Shown: positions 15,748 through 24,633, numbered from the stretch's first letter. The stretch is DNA of 48,430 bases from Mycobacterium sp. 1164985.4 (GCF_001668575.1 NZ_LZMD01000059.1:1-48430), one strand, 5' to 3'. The notes: generated by a model not told the origin, from the sequence alone. Program-made: numbers and translations.

Positions 15748-16950
15748 TCAGCGCTGGGCGCGCTGGTAAGCGGTCACCACGGCCGCGCCTCCCAGACCAA
15801 TGTTGTGCTGGAGCGCCGCGGTGACACCCTCGACCTGCCGCTTGTCGGCCGTGCCGCGCAACTGCCACGTCAGCTCCGCGCACTGCGCGAGGCCCGTCGC
15901 ACCGAGCGGATGGCCCTTCGAGATCAGCCCGCCGGAGGGGTTGACGACCCAACGCCCGCCGTACGTGGTGTCGTTGTTGTCGATGAGCTTGGGCGCCTCA
16001 CCCTCCCCGCACAGGCCGAGCGCCTCGTAGAGCAGAAGCTCGTTGGCAGAGAAGCAGTCGTGCAGTTCGATCACCTGGAAATCGGTGGGACCGAGCCCTG
16101 ACTGATCGTAAACACGCTGCGCAGCTTGAACGTTCATGTCGTAGCCGATCAGGTTCTTGGCGCTGCCGTCGAAGCTGGACTGGAAATCGGTGGTCATCGC
16201 CTGGCCGACGATCTCCACCGCCTGGCCCGCCAGACCGTGCTTGTCGACGAAATCCTCGCTGGCCACGATCGCCGCACCGGAGCCGTCCGAGGTCGGCGAG
16301 CACTGGAGCTTGGTCAGCGGGTCGGAGATCATCTTCGCGGCCAGGATGTCGTCGAGGGTGTACTCCTCCTGGAACTGCGCATACGGATTGTTCACCGAAT
16401 GCTTGTGGTTCTTGTATCCGATCTTCGCGAAATGCTCTGCGGTGCTTCCATGCTGGCGCATGTGCTCGCGACCCGCGGCACCGAACATCCACGGCGCCAC
16501 GGGGAAACCGAACTCGTCGATCTCGGCCATCGCCGCGACATGCTTGGCCATCGGTGACTCACGATCGTCGTGGCCGCCCTGCAAGGAGCCCGGCTGCATC
16601 TTCTCGAAACCGAGCGCGATCACGCAGTCGGCGAGCCCACCGCGGATCGTCTGTGCGGCAAGGAAGAGCGCTGTGGACCCCGTCGAGCAGTTGTTGTTGA
16701 CGTTGGCGATCGGAATACCGGTCAGGCCGAGTTCGTAGAGCGCCCGGTTGCCCGAGGTCGAGTCGCCGGCAACGTAACCGACGAATCCCTGCTCGACTTC
16801 GGAGTAGTCGATGCCGGCGTCATCGAGCGCCTTCGTGCCCGATTCTTTGGCCATCTGGGGGTAGTCCCAGCCCTCGCGGCGGCCCGGCTTCTCGAACTTC
16901 GTCATCCCGACGCCCACGACGAAAACCCTGTTGCTTCTGGCGCTCGACAT
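15748..16950 (-). CDS. ltp1: Lipid-transfer protein / SCP-x-type thiolase
   Basis: 400 residues. Near-identical in pattern to M. tuberculosis Ltp1 (Rv2790c) as I recall it: [37 protein letters not shown] (nucleophile Cys), [33 protein letters not shown] and [21 protein letters not shown]. Thiolase-fold enzyme of the SCP-x class, acting on branched or sterol-derived acyl-CoA. ATG 16950 has GGATGAGGG upstream; earlier in-frame starts give an unrelated N-terminus. No MaoC or acyl-CoA dehydrogenase partner is adjacent. Confidence 0.93.
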   Translation of the reverse strand: MSSARSNRVFVVGVGMTKFEKPGRREGWDYPQMAKESGTKALDDAGIDYSEVEQGFVGYVAGDSTSGNRALYELGLTGIPIANVNNNCSTGSTALFLAAQTIRGGLADCVIALGFEKMQPGSLQGGHDDRESPMAKHVAAMAEIDEFGFPVAPWMFGAAGREHMRQHGSTAEHFAKIGYKNHKHSVNNPYAQFQEEYTLDDILAAKMISDPLTKLQCSPTSDGSGAAIVASEDFVDKHGLAGQAVEIVGQAMTTDFQSSFDGSAKNLIGYDMNVQAAQRVYDQSGLGPTDFQVIELHDCFSANELLLYEALGLCGEGEAPKLIDNNDTTYGGRWVVNPSGGLISKGHPLGATGLAQCAELTWQLRGTADKRQVEGVTAALQHNIGLGGAAVVTAYQRAQR

Positions 16951-17034
16951 ACCCTCATCCTTTCGCTGCGCTGCGATTGACGACAAACATACAGCGCGCG
17001 ACGTGTCTAGCGGCCCGGACAGCCACCGACGAAG

Positions 17035-17066
17035 GCGGGGCCCCACTCCTCGCAGCGGGGCCCCGC
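17035..17066 (-). terminator. GC-rich hairpin terminator between the DUF732 gene and ltp1
   Basis: Perfect 10-bp arms GCGGGGCCCC and GGGGCCCCGC around a 12-nt loop, 14 bp after the DUF732 stop. There is no T-tract, as often in mycobacteria. It would end the transcript coming from DUF732 (and perhaps embR-pknH) before ltp1. Confidence 0.6.
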
Positions 17067-17079
17067 AAATTCGGGGGCG

Positions 17080-17325
17080 TCAGCCGAAAAGTACGGCGTT
17101 GCCGGGGCAGTAATGGTCGACAGACGCGATGACGAATGTCGCGACCTGTCCGGTGGTCAGGTCGGTGGTCTCGAGGATCTCCATGCCGAGGTCGACGGGA
17201 TCGGTGCCGTCGTCGAGCCTCGTGCAGACGTCGTGTGCGGTGCCGGCTCCGGCGACGGCGCCCAATCCGAGCACGGCCATCATGAGTGCGGTGCCGATCG
17301 TGGCGAGGCGGTGCGAAGCGAACAT
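17080..17325 (-). CDS. Secreted DUF732-like protein
   Basis: 81 residues from ATG 17325 with AGGAG upstream; the longer frame (to 17370) lacks a signal peptide at its start. Signal peptide about 1-30 (LATIGTALMMAVLGLGAVAGA, then GTAHD). The mature part has DVCTRLDDGTDPVDLGMEIL and ASVDHYCPG with two cysteines, the usual DUF732 layout. It lies 97 bp downstream of pknH on the same strand and may be co-expressed. Confidence 0.85.
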   Translation of the reverse strand: MFASHRLATIGTALMMAVLGLGAVAGAGTAHDVCTRLDDGTDPVDLGMEILETTDLTTGQVATFVIASVDHYCPGNAVLFG

Positions 17326-17421
17326 CGTGACTCCTGTGGGTGTCGGTTCCCGGTGGTCCCGGGCTGACATCAGAGTCGGATGGAGCTCTTGAAGGATTCT
17401 TGAAGCAGTCTTGGCGACCGG

Positions 17422-19134
17422 TCAGGCGTACTTCAGCCACCAGTTGTGCAGATCGGCGAGGTTGTTGCCCTGCGCATCGCCCAGCAGGAGGTTCTCGTTG
17501 ATGGTCCAGGTGATGTCCTGGTTGCCGTTGAAGACGCCGCAGGCGATGCGGCCCTCGACCTTGTCGGGAGTCTCGGTGTAGTGCCAGGTGGTGGGGGAGT
17601 CGGCGTCGCTGTTGGGGCACGGCACCAGGTCCTGATTGGCCGCGACGGAGTCGTCGAAGGCCTTGTCGAGGGCCGGCTGGTCGGCGAACAGCGAGTATCG
17701 CGCGTTCGCCGGTCCGCCCTGTGGAGAGGCGGGTCCGCAGTCCACGGTCGCCAGTGAACCCGGGGCCGGCGGGCTCACCGGCCGGCACACGCCGTCGTTG
17801 TAGCCGCGCGGCAGCATCCCGAGCAGTTTGGCGTCGAACGAGTCCGGATTCGGTGCGGGCGTCGTGGTGCGCGGTGACCTGCGGGTGGTGCGCTCCGTGG
17901 TCGGTGTCGACGTGGCCGTCGTCGTGGTCGACGCCGACGGCGTGTCGTCGGGCTTCACCGCGAACCAGATCCCGACGGCCCCCAGCACCAACACGAACAC
18001 CGCGATTGCCGCGGCGATCGGCAGCCACGGGGTGCCCTTGCGCGGCGGTCCTGGTGGGCGCGGTCCCGATGCGGAAGGGGCGGCCCACATCGGGCCGCTC
18101 GGCGGTCCTGCCGGGTGCATCGGCCCGCTCGGCGGGCCGCCGGGCGGTGTGTGAAACGCGGCGGGGTGCGCGCTCGGTGGCGGCGTCGGCGGGGGCGTCG
18201 GCTGGGGCGTCCGGTACCACGCCTGCGGCGGGGGAGACCCCACACCCGCGGCCTCGCTGCGTTGCAGGATGGTGGCCGCTTGATCCTGATCCCGTTGGGT
18301 CAGAGCGTCATTCGCCGCGGCGGCGAGGTCGCCCGCGCTGGCGTACCGATCCTCGGGCTTCTTCGCCATGCCGCGGGCGATCACCGCGTCGAGAGCCGTA
18401 GGAATGCCCGGCCGCTGCCGGCTGGGTTTGGGGACCGGCTGCATCAGGTGTGCGGTGATGACGACGCTCACGCTGTCGCCCGGGAACGGCTGTGAGCCCG
18501 TGAGGCATTCGTGCAGAACGCAAGTCAGCGCGTAAACATCGGCGCGATAGGTCACCTCGTCGTTGGTGAAGCGTTCCGGCGCCATGTACGCGTAGGTGCC
18601 GACCGCGGTGCCCAATTCGGTCAGTTTCTCGTCGGTGGCGGCGTTGGCGATGCCGAAGTCGACGAGATATGCGAAGTCGTCGCGCGTCAGAATGATGTTC
18701 TCCGGCTTGACATCACGGTGCATGATGCCGCTCTCGTGTGCGGCGTCCAGAGCCGAGGCGACCTGTTTGATTATGGCCACCGCACGCGCGGGCGTCATCG
18801 GCCCGTAGTTCTTGAGCACCTTGCGCAGGTCGGTGCCGTCGATCATGCGCATGTCGACGTACAGCAGGCCGTCGATCTCGCCGTAATCGTGAATCGGAAC
18901 CACATGCGGTTCCTGCAGCCGCCCCGCCGAGTGCGCCTCGCGCTGTAGCCGCTTGCGGAAGACGGGGTCGTTGGAGGCAGCCTCGGGCAAGAGCTTCAGC
19001 GCGACGATCCGGTCCTTGACGGTGTCCTCGGCTTCGTACACCTCGCCCATGCCGCCCTTGCCCAGCAGTCGACGCAGCCGATACGGGCCGATCTGGGAAC
19101 CCACACGAGAGTCCCCCGGCTCGGGGTCGGTCAT
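17422..19134 (-). CDS. pknH: Transmembrane Ser/Thr protein kinase, PknH-like
   Basis: 570 residues from ATG 19134 (GAGGAG upstream). Kinase domain about 18-280: glycine loop GKGGMGEV, Lys47 (VALKLL), HRDVKPEN with Asp141, DFG 159-161, activation loop with Thr near TAVGTYAYMAPE. A Pro-rich linker (about 300-368), a TM (about 370-393), a Thr-rich stretch and an extracellular domain with several Cys (LPRGYNDGVC, VDCGP, VPCPN, IACGVFNG, ending HNWWLKYA) match the PknH sensor. Immediately downstream of embR, as in M. tuberculosis, where PknH phosphorylates EmbR. The symbol rests on context plus sensor similarity. Confidence 0.88.
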   Translation of the reverse strand: MTDPEPGDSRVGSQIGPYRLRRLLGKGGMGEVYEAEDTVKDRIVALKLLPEAASNDPVFRKRLQREAHSAGRLQEPHVVPIHDYGEIDGLLYVDMRMIDGTDLRKVLKNYGPMTPARAVAIIKQVASALDAAHESGIMHRDVKPENIILTRDDFAYLVDFGIANAATDEKLTELGTAVGTYAYMAPERFTNDEVTYRADVYALTCVLHECLTGSQPFPGDSVSVVITAHLMQPVPKPSRQRPGIPTALDAVIARGMAKKPEDRYASAGDLAAAANDALTQRDQDQAATILQRSEAAGVGSPPPQAWYRTPQPTPPPTPPPSAHPAAFHTPPGGPPSGPMHPAGPPSGPMWAAPSASGPRPPGPPRKGTPWLPIAAAIAVFVLVLGAVGIWFAVKPDDTPSASTTTTATSTPTTERTTRRSPRTTTPAPNPDSFDAKLLGMLPRGYNDGVCRPVSPPAPGSLATVDCGPASPQGGPANARYSLFADQPALDKAFDDSVAANQDLVPCPNSDADSPTTWHYTETPDKVEGRIACGVFNGNQDITWTINENLLLGDAQGNNLADLHNWWLKYA

Positions 19135-19185
19135 CGGAGCTCCTCGGGGCGGTTGGCTGGCCGGCGAGAACACACTAAACCGGCA

Positions 19186-20334
19186 TCAGGCCGAATGCGG
19201 GTCGATCCGAAACGTGAACTCGTGGTCGCAGATGCGAATCGGGTCGCCGTCACCGAGCATCGCGGTCCCGCGGATTCGCTCGCCGCGCACTTCGACACCA
19301 TTCGCCGACCGCAGGTCCGAGACGACGAAGTTGGTCCCGGTGTCGATGATCACGGCGTGGTGCCGGCTCACGCTGGCGCCGGTGAGCACGATGTCGTTGT
19401 CGGCCAACCGCCCGATCCTCGTCGCCGTCGCCGTCAGTGGATGGATCTGTCCGGTGGCCGAGTGCAGAGCCGCCACGGCGGAGGACGGGGCGATCGCGGT
19501 CCGCGCCGCGATGTCGCCGACGGTGTGGACGGCGGTGGTCTGCGCGGCCTTTCGGACATCGAGCGGCTGCTGGCGCAGGATCCGTTCGTGCAGTGCGCGA
19601 ACGGTCGGACCCGGGTCGATGCCGAGGTCCTCGGCGAGCGTGGTCTTGAGCCGCAGATATGCATCGAGCGCGTCGGACTGCCGCTCGGCGAGGTAGTAGG
19701 CGGTGATCAGCTGGGCCCAAAGCGGCTCGCGGTAAGGGTGTTCACCCACCAGGCGCTCGAGTTCGGCGATGACGGAGTACGCACGCCCGCAGGCGATCTC
19801 GGCCTCGGCATGGGCGGTGTGGGCGATCACCTTGTCCTCGGTGAGCGCGGTGGCATATGCGTCGACGAACTGAAAGTCACGCAGGTCGTCGAGAACCGGG
19901 CCCCGCCACTCGTTCAGTGCGTTGCGTAGATGTCGGCTCGCCTGCTCGAACTGGCCGGTCGCAGCGGCTTGCACCCCCGCGGCCTTCTCGGCGACGAAGC
20001 GGCCGAGGTCGCAGGCGGCGTCGTCGGCGTTGAGCCGATATCCCGGTGCGGCATTCACCAACGCCGACTTGGGATCGGCGCCCACAGTGCCGAGCAGCTT
20101 TCGCAGATTCGAAATGTAGGAGTGCAGGCTGGCCCTGGCTTCGGCCGGGGGCCACTGCTCCCACGCCGCGGTGATCAACGCGTCGGTGGAGACCGGCCGA
20201 TTGCGGTTCATCACGAGCACCGCAAGCACCGCCCGCTGTTTGGGGGTGCCCAACGTAACCGGGGCGCCGTCGGCCGTCATCTCCAGCGGCCCCAGCACAC
20301 CGAACCCGATCTTGGTCGCGGCCATCGCGGTCAT
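19186..20334 (-). CDS. embR: EmbR-like transcriptional regulator (winged helix, BTAD, FHA)
   Basis: 382 residues. N-terminal OmpR-type winged helix (FGVLGPLEMTADG, GTPKQRAVLAVLVMNRNRPV, YISNLRKLLG), central bacterial transcriptional activation domain (CDLGRFVAEKAAG, FEQASRHLRNALNEWRGPVL, GRAYSVIAELERLVGEHPYRE), and C-terminal FHA domain (TRIGRLADNDIVL, SVSRHHAVI, DLRSANGVEV) that binds phosphothreonine. Closely matches M. tuberculosis EmbR as remembered; there it controls embCAB. No emb genes are in this window. ATG 20334 or 20325 may be the start; neither has a strong Shine-Dalgarno. Confidence 0.93.
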   Translation of the reverse strand: MTAMAATKIGFGVLGPLEMTADGAPVTLGTPKQRAVLAVLVMNRNRPVSTDALITAAWEQWPPAEARASLHSYISNLRKLLGTVGADPKSALVNAAPGYRLNADDAACDLGRFVAEKAAGVQAAATGQFEQASRHLRNALNEWRGPVLDDLRDFQFVDAYATALTEDKVIAHTAHAEAEIACGRAYSVIAELERLVGEHPYREPLWAQLITAYYLAERQSDALDAYLRLKTTLAEDLGIDPGPTVRALHERILRQQPLDVRKAAQTTAVHTVGDIAARTAIAPSSAVAALHSATGQIHPLTATATRIGRLADNDIVLTGASVSRHHAVIIDTGTNFVVSDLRSANGVEVRGERIRGTAMLGDGDPIRICDHEFTFRIDPHSA

Positions 20335-20376
20335 TGTGACCCGCGCGAGAGGGGTTGTGGTGTAGACCTGCAAGAG

Positions 20377-20390
20377 TAGAACGTGTTCTA
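20377..20390. promoter_or_regulatory. KstR-type operator
   Basis: TAGAACGTGTTCTA is a perfect 14-bp palindrome and an exact fit to the KstR motif (TnnAACnnGTTnnA; extended form TAGAACnnGTTCTA). It lies 22 bp before ATG 20413 and 42 bp from the embR start. KstR is the TetR-family repressor of cholesterol-catabolism genes, relieved by a sterol-derived CoA thioester. Confidence 0.82.
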
Positions 20391-20412
20391 GTTTCTTGGT
20401 GAAGGAGTCGGT

Positions 20413-21462
20413 ATGGGCCTGCGGGTGGTGCAGTGGGCGACCGGAGGCGTGGGCGTCGCTGCGATCAAGGGCGTGCTCGAACACCCCGACCTCGAACTGG
20501 TCGGATGCTGGGTGCACTCGCCGCAGAAGGCGGGCAAGGACGTCGGCGAGATCATCGGCACCGAGCCGCTCGGCGTGACCGCGACCAACAGCGTCGACGA
20601 CATCCTCGCCCTCGACGCCGACGCCGTGATCTACTCCCCGCTGCTGCCCAATCCCGATGAGGTGGCCGCGTTGCTGCGCTCCGGTAAGAATGTCGTCACA
20701 CCCGTCGGATGGGTATATCCCAGCGATCGGCAGGGTGCACCGCTGCGGGAGGCCGCGATCGCGGGAAAGGCCACGCTGCACGGCACCGGCATCGCGCCCG
20801 GTGGGATCAGCGAGAAGTTTCCGCTTCTGTTCTCCGCCTTCTCGACGGGTGTGACTTTCGTTCGGGCCGAGGAATTCTCAGATCTGCGCACCTACGAAGC
20901 GCCCGACGTCGTGCGCCATGTGATGGGCTTCGGCGAGGTGCCCGAGAAGGCGCTGAGCGGTCCGATGCAGAAGCTGCTCGACGGGGGTTTCATCCAGGCG
21001 GTGAAGATGATCGTCGACAAAATGGAGTTCCGCGCCGATCCGAAAGTTCGTTCTTCGCAGGAGATCGCGGTCGCGACGGCGCCCATCGAATCCCCGATCG
21101 GCGTCATCGAACCGGGTCAGGTCGCCGGGCGCAGATTCCACTGGGAGGCCCTGGTCGAGGGGGAGCCGGTGGTGCGGGTCACCGTGAACTGGTTGATGGG
21201 TGAGGAAAACCTCGACCCCGCTTGGACATTCGGCCCGGAAGGTCAGCGGTACGAGATGGAGGTCCGTGGCAACCCGGATGTCAACATCGTCGTCAAGGGT
21301 TTTCAGTCGGCGGTCGGAGGGGAGGGGCCGGAGTACGGCATCGTCGGCACCGCGGCGCACTGCGTGAACTCGGTGCCTTCTGTGTGCGCCGCCGAACCCG
21401 GTATTGCAACGTATCTGGATTTGCCGCTGATCAGCGGCAAGGCCGCCCGGGAACTCGCTTAG
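20413..21462 (+). CDS. Dihydrodipicolinate reductase-like NAD(P)H-dependent enzyme, KstR-regulated
   Basis: 349 residues with AAGGAG just upstream. N-terminal Rossmann domain (RVVQWATGGVGVAAIKGVL, ELVGCWVHS, ADAVIYSPL, KNVVTPVGWVYP) and a C-terminal alpha/beta domain match the DapB-N / 2,4-diaminopentanoate dehydrogenase-like family, which is expanded in mycobacteria. Corresponds to Rv1059 by order and pattern. It is not the lysine-pathway DapB. The KstR-type operator at its promoter suggests a role with sterol or lipid substrates. Confidence 0.87.
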   Translation: MGLRVVQWATGGVGVAAIKGVLEHPDLELVGCWVHSPQKAGKDVGEIIGTEPLGVTATNSVDDILALDADAVIYSPLLPNPDEVAALLRSGKNVVTPVGWVYPSDRQGAPLREAAIAGKATLHGTGIAPGGISEKFPLLFSAFSTGVTFVRAEEFSDLRTYEAPDVVRHVMGFGEVPEKALSGPMQKLLDGGFIQAVKMIVDKMEFRADPKVRSSQEIAVATAPIESPIGVIEPGQVAGRRFHWEALVEGEPVVRVTVNWLMGEENLDPAWTFGPEGQRYEMEVRGNPDVNIVVKGFQSAVGGEGPEYGIVGTAAHCVNSVPSVCAAEPGIATYLDLPLISGKAARELA

Positions 21463-21512
21463 CCTCGGGGGCGGCGTCGGCGGGAGTCCGTCGCCTGGCA
21501 CACTCACGGGCT

Positions 21513-22358
21513 GTGACGAGACGCGCACTGGTACTGGCCGGCGGCGGCCTGGCGGGGATCGCATGGGAGACCGGCATCCTGGCGGGTATCGCCGACGAAT
21601 CACCCGCCACCGCCGAGGCGTTGCTGGCTTCCGATGTCCTTGTCGGCACGTCCGCGGGGTCCACGGTCGCGGCGCAACTCGGCAGCGGACTCGGCTTGGA
21701 GGCGTTGTTCGAGCGGCAGACCGCGGCGACGTCGTCGGAGATCAATCCCGGTGCAGGCATCGAGGCCATCACCGAGATGTTCCTCAAGGCGATGACCACG
21801 CCCGGCTCGAAAACCGAGAAACTGCAGCGCATCGGCGCCGTCGCGCTCTCCGCCGACACCGTCACCGAAGAGGTGCGCCGGCAGGTCATCGAGCAGCGGC
21901 TGCCGTCGCACGGCTGGCCGGACCGTGAGCTGCGCATCCCCGCGATCGACGCCGTCACCGGTGAACTGGTGACCTTCGACCGCTCCTCGGGCGTCTCGCT
22001 CGTCGACGCGGTCGCAGCGAGCTGCGCGGTACCCGGAGTGTGGCCGCCCGTCACGATCGGGCCGCGCCGGTACATGGACGGCGGCGTCGGCAGCACCGTC
22101 AACCTGGCGCTCGCCGACGACTGCGATGTCGTGGTCGCGTTGATTCCCCAGGGTTTGTCGTCACCGTCGCCGTTCGGGACCGCGGCCCGGGACGAGGCGA
22201 CCGGATACGGCGCCTTCGCCGTGTTCGCCGACGACGAATCGCTGGCCGCGTTCGGGGACAACCCGCTCGACCCCGCATGCCGGGCGCCGTCGGCGCACGC
22301 CGGACGCCTGCAGGGCCGCAGCGTCGCCGCTCGGGTCGCCGACCACCTCGGCCTCTAA
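21513..22358 (+). CDS. Patatin-like phospholipase (Rv1062-like)
   Basis: 281 residues from GTG 21513; the open frame upstream is shadow of the preceding gene. Patatin marks: oxyanion loop VLAGGGLAGIAWETGIL, nucleophile VLVGTSAGSTVAAQL (GTSAG), and catalytic-dyad Asp in YMDGGVGSTVNLAL (DGG). Serine lipid acyl hydrolase; substrate unknown, no TM. It converges on a second patatin gene, sharing 4 bp of stop codons. Confidence 0.9.
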   Translation: MTRRALVLAGGGLAGIAWETGILAGIADESPATAEALLASDVLVGTSAGSTVAAQLGSGLGLEALFERQTAATSSEINPGAGIEAITEMFLKAMTTPGSKTEKLQRIGAVALSADTVTEEVRRQVIEQRLPSHGWPDRELRIPAIDAVTGELVTFDRSSGVSLVDAVAASCAVPGVWPPVTIGPRRYMDGGVGSTVNLALADDCDVVVALIPQGLSSPSPFGTAARDEATGYGAFAVFADDESLAAFGDNPLDPACRAPSAHAGRLQGRSVAARVADHLGL

Positions 22359-23347
22359 TCCCCGGCGGCGGTGACGCTTTCGGGCTGCGTGTCGAACGCG
22401 TCCAGTGCGGCGGCGGTCAACTCGATTCCGATGTCGATCACCTCGGCGGCCCGGTGGAACTCGAGGCTGCGGCAGGCCGAACGCGGCACCTCGATGAGCA
22501 TGTCGGGCGGGTATCCGGCGAGCTGATGCCGCGCGAGCGCCGCCTGAGCGATATCGATCGTGCGGTTCATCACCTCGAAGCTGCCGAGCTTGGGCACCAC
22601 CGCCGACGCCTCCTTGGTGGCGTCGACGAGCTCTTCCTCGCTGTCCCCTTCCGCGGGATCGCCTTCCGGGGCCATGCCGAAGCGATTCAGCACTGCGTTC
22701 GACTCGAACAGCGACGTGGTGCTGCGCCACACCCGGGTCAGCCATTCGGTGCTCGCGCGCGAGCCGTGCGGGGCCGGCTCCTCGGCGCCGCCGGCCTCGC
22801 TGCCTGCCAGGGACACCGCGATGGTGAGGTCGGCGTTGACGGCCGCGATCGGCGCCATCGGAAGCGGTTCGAGGATGCCGCCGTCGGCGAGCAGGCGCCC
22901 GTCGAGCACATGCGGCGCGATCACGCCCGGGATCGCGATCGACGCCCGGATCGCGGCGTCCACCGGGCCGCGCTGCAGCCATACCGACTTGCCGGCGATG
23001 AGATCCGTCGAGACCGCGGTGTAGGGGATCGGCAGGTCCTCGATGCGAACGTCGCCGAGGATGTCGCGGACCGCGTCGAGGATTTTCGTGGCGCGAAGGA
23101 CGCCCGCCGCGGTGATCGAGGGGTCGAGCAGCCGCAGCACGGCGCCCTGGGTGAGCGATTTGGCCCATTCGGAGAACTCGTCGAGTTTCCCGGCGGCGTG
23201 CAGACCACCGACGAGGGCGCCCATGGACGATCCGGCGACGCCGACGATCTCGTAGCCGCGCTCCTGCAGTTCCTCGATCACCCCGATATGGGCGTAGCCG
23301 CGGGCGCCGCCACTACCCAGCGCCAATGCGACTCGCTTACCAGCCAT
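22355..23347 (-). CDS. Patatin-like phospholipase, RssA/NTE type (Rv1063c-like)
   Basis: 330 residues. LALGSGGARGYAHIGVIEEL (oxyanion hole), IVGVAGSSMGALVGGL (GSSMG nucleophile), and LLADGGILEPLP (catalytic Asp in DGG) define the patatin domain (about 1-200). A C-terminal helical region holds an acidic segment (EGDPAEGDSEEEL). Only distantly related to the convergent patatin. Downstream of lpqV on the same strand (33 bp), likely one operon. Confidence 0.92.
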   Translation of the reverse strand: MAGKRVALALGSGGARGYAHIGVIEELQERGYEIVGVAGSSMGALVGGLHAAGKLDEFSEWAKSLTQGAVLRLLDPSITAAGVLRATKILDAVRDILGDVRIEDLPIPYTAVSTDLIAGKSVWLQRGPVDAAIRASIAIPGVIAPHVLDGRLLADGGILEPLPMAPIAAVNADLTIAVSLAGSEAGGAEEPAPHGSRASTEWLTRVWRSTTSLFESNAVLNRFGMAPEGDPAEGDSEEELVDATKEASAVVPKLGSFEVMNRTIDIAQAALARHQLAGYPPDMLIEVPRSACRSLEFHRAAEVIDIGIELTAAALDAFDTQPESVTAAGD

Positions 23348-23380
23348 GTCGCCATTGTCCCGCGCCTGGACGGGTGCAGG

Positions 23381-23824
23381 TCAGCCGTTTGCGTCGCAGA
23401 GGTGATCGGCGGCCGCCTGCACGGCGACGATCACCGCGGCCTGACGCGGTGGCGGCAACTGCGACCAGGGGGTGCCGTACGTGCCGGGCCCCGCCGAATC
23501 CGTGGATTGCAGCATGCCGAGGTAGGGCTCGATGTGGTCCTTCGGGTCGCCGCCGCGTTCGGCCATGAACTGCCACGCCGCTTCGCAGGCCTTGGCGTAC
23601 TCCTCCTCGGTCGAGTCGGCAGGAGCACCGACCGCCGTGGTGACGCCGCCGGGGGAGACCGCGACGGATCCCGGTGCCGCGGTGGGGGTTTCCGAATCAG
23701 GAGCGGCGGAGGCCGACGCGGCCGGCGGCGACGTCTCCTCGGAGGTGCCTTCGGTGTCCGATGAACATCCCGCGACGACAGCGATCATCGCTGCGGCCGC
23801 CGCGACGCCGTGACGCATGCCCAT
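23381..23824 (-). CDS. lpqV: Lipoprotein LpqV
   Basis: About 147 residues from ATG 23824 (ATG 23818 also possible). Lipobox VVAGC follows a hydrophobic stretch (VAAAAAMIAVVAG), so it should be lipid-anchored outside the membrane. A Ser/Thr/Ala/Pro linker leads to a domain with VSPGGVTTAVGAPADSTEEE, ACEAAWQFM, IEPYLGMLQ and PPPRQAAVIVAVQAAADHLC, which agrees with LpqV (Rv1064c) as I remember it. Function unknown. The gene order next to the patatin and cysteine dioxygenase genes supports the name. Confidence 0.87.
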   Translation of the reverse strand: MGMRHGVAAAAAMIAVVAGCSSDTEGTSEETSPPAASASAAPDSETPTAAPGSVAVSPGGVTTAVGAPADSTEEEYAKACEAAWQFMAERGGDPKDHIEPYLGMLQSTDSAGPGTYGTPWSQLPPPRQAAVIVAVQAAADHLCDANG

Positions 23825-24012
23825 GTCGGTCAATCTAGGCAATGGTCGGCCGGCGGCGAACACCGGCTGGACGGATCGCCGGGGTTGCGCTCACGGTGAA
23901 TCTATCCTCCGACCCCGCAATCATGCGCCTGGCCTGCGGCGACGCCTCACCGGTTCGGGCGGGACGCCCACCGCCCGTGATGTGGCGGGTGGCCCGTGCC
24001 AGACTTGTGGCC

Positions 24013-24048
24013 GTGACGACCGGACGCCAGGAGTGTTGTTGGGCTTAG
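24013..24048 (+). CDS. Leaderless Cys-Cys leader peptide (putative cysteine-responsive uORF)
   Basis: An 11-codon ORF, GTG start, translating MTTGRQECCWA, then TAG, 39 bp before the cysteine dioxygenase ATG. It has consecutive Cys codons (24034-24039) in front of a gene of cysteine breakdown. CAGACT lies 7 nt before the GTG and there is no Shine-Dalgarno, suggesting a leaderless start. GGGC-TTAGC-GCCC (24041-24053) can form a small hairpin across its stop. Leaderless polycysteine uORFs acting as cysteine-responsive attenuators are described in mycobacteria; assigning this one to that class is inference. Confidence 0.6.
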   Translation: MTTGRQECCWA

Positions 24049-24087
24049 CGCCCCGCCCTGCCCGTTTCCGGTTTTCTTGGAGCTTTC

Positions 24088-24633
24088 ATGGTCTCCCCTG
24101 CAGTCCTGCCCCCTGCCGTCCCCGCAGTCTCCGCGCCGACCCGGTTGCGCCTGCCCGATCTGTTGCTCGCCACCGACCGCGGCGCCGACGATGTGCTCAG
24201 CGGTCGTTACGACCATCTGCTGCCGGCCGGCGGCCCGCCCCGAGACGAGCGGTGGTTCACGCGCCTGCACGGTGATGACGAGCTCGACATCTGGTTGATC
24301 AGCTGGGTGCCCGACCGGTCGACCGAGATGCACGACCACGGCGGCTCGCTCGGCGCGCTGACCGTCGTTTCGGGAGTGCTGCGGGAGACCCGTTGGGACG
24401 GCGGGGCGTTGCGGCATCGTCGGCTGCGCGCCGGGGACCAGGCCGCCTTCCCGCTGGGGTGGGTGCACGACGTGGTGTGGGCGCCCGATCGCGACACGTC
24501 GGCTCCGATCACGCCGACGTTGAGCGTGCACGCATATTCGCCGCCGTTGACCGCGATGTCGTACTACGAGGTCACGGATCGGAACACGTTGCGCCGCAAC
24601 CGAACCGAGTTGACCGACGCGCCGGAGGGATGA
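24088..24633 (+). CDS. Cysteine dioxygenase family protein (Rv1065-like)
   Basis: 181 residues, cupin fold. Iron-site motif TEMHDHGGSLGALTVVSG (two His of cupin motif 1) and LGWVHDVVW (His of motif 2) match bacterial cysteine dioxygenases, which oxidise cysteine to cysteine sulfinate. GGAG lies 5 nt before the ATG. The rhodanese gene overlaps its stop (ATGA), so the products act together in sulfur handling. A Cys-Cys leader ORF precedes it. Other thiol dioxygenases share the fold, so the exact thiol substrate is open. Confidence 0.85.
   Translation: MVSPAVLPPAVPAVSAPTRLRLPDLLLATDRGADDVLSGRYDHLLPAGGPPRDERWFTRLHGDDELDIWLISWVPDRSTEMHDHGGSLGALTVVSGVLRETRWDGGALRHRRLRAGDQAAFPLGWVHDVVWAPDRDTSAPITPTLSVHAYSPPLTAMSYYEVTDRNTLRRNRTELTDAPEG

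Noticed and set aside
21222..21512. Long N-terminal extension of the plus-strand patatin
   Set aside because: It is the out-of-frame shadow of the DapB-like gene; the patatin fold begins right after GTG 21513.
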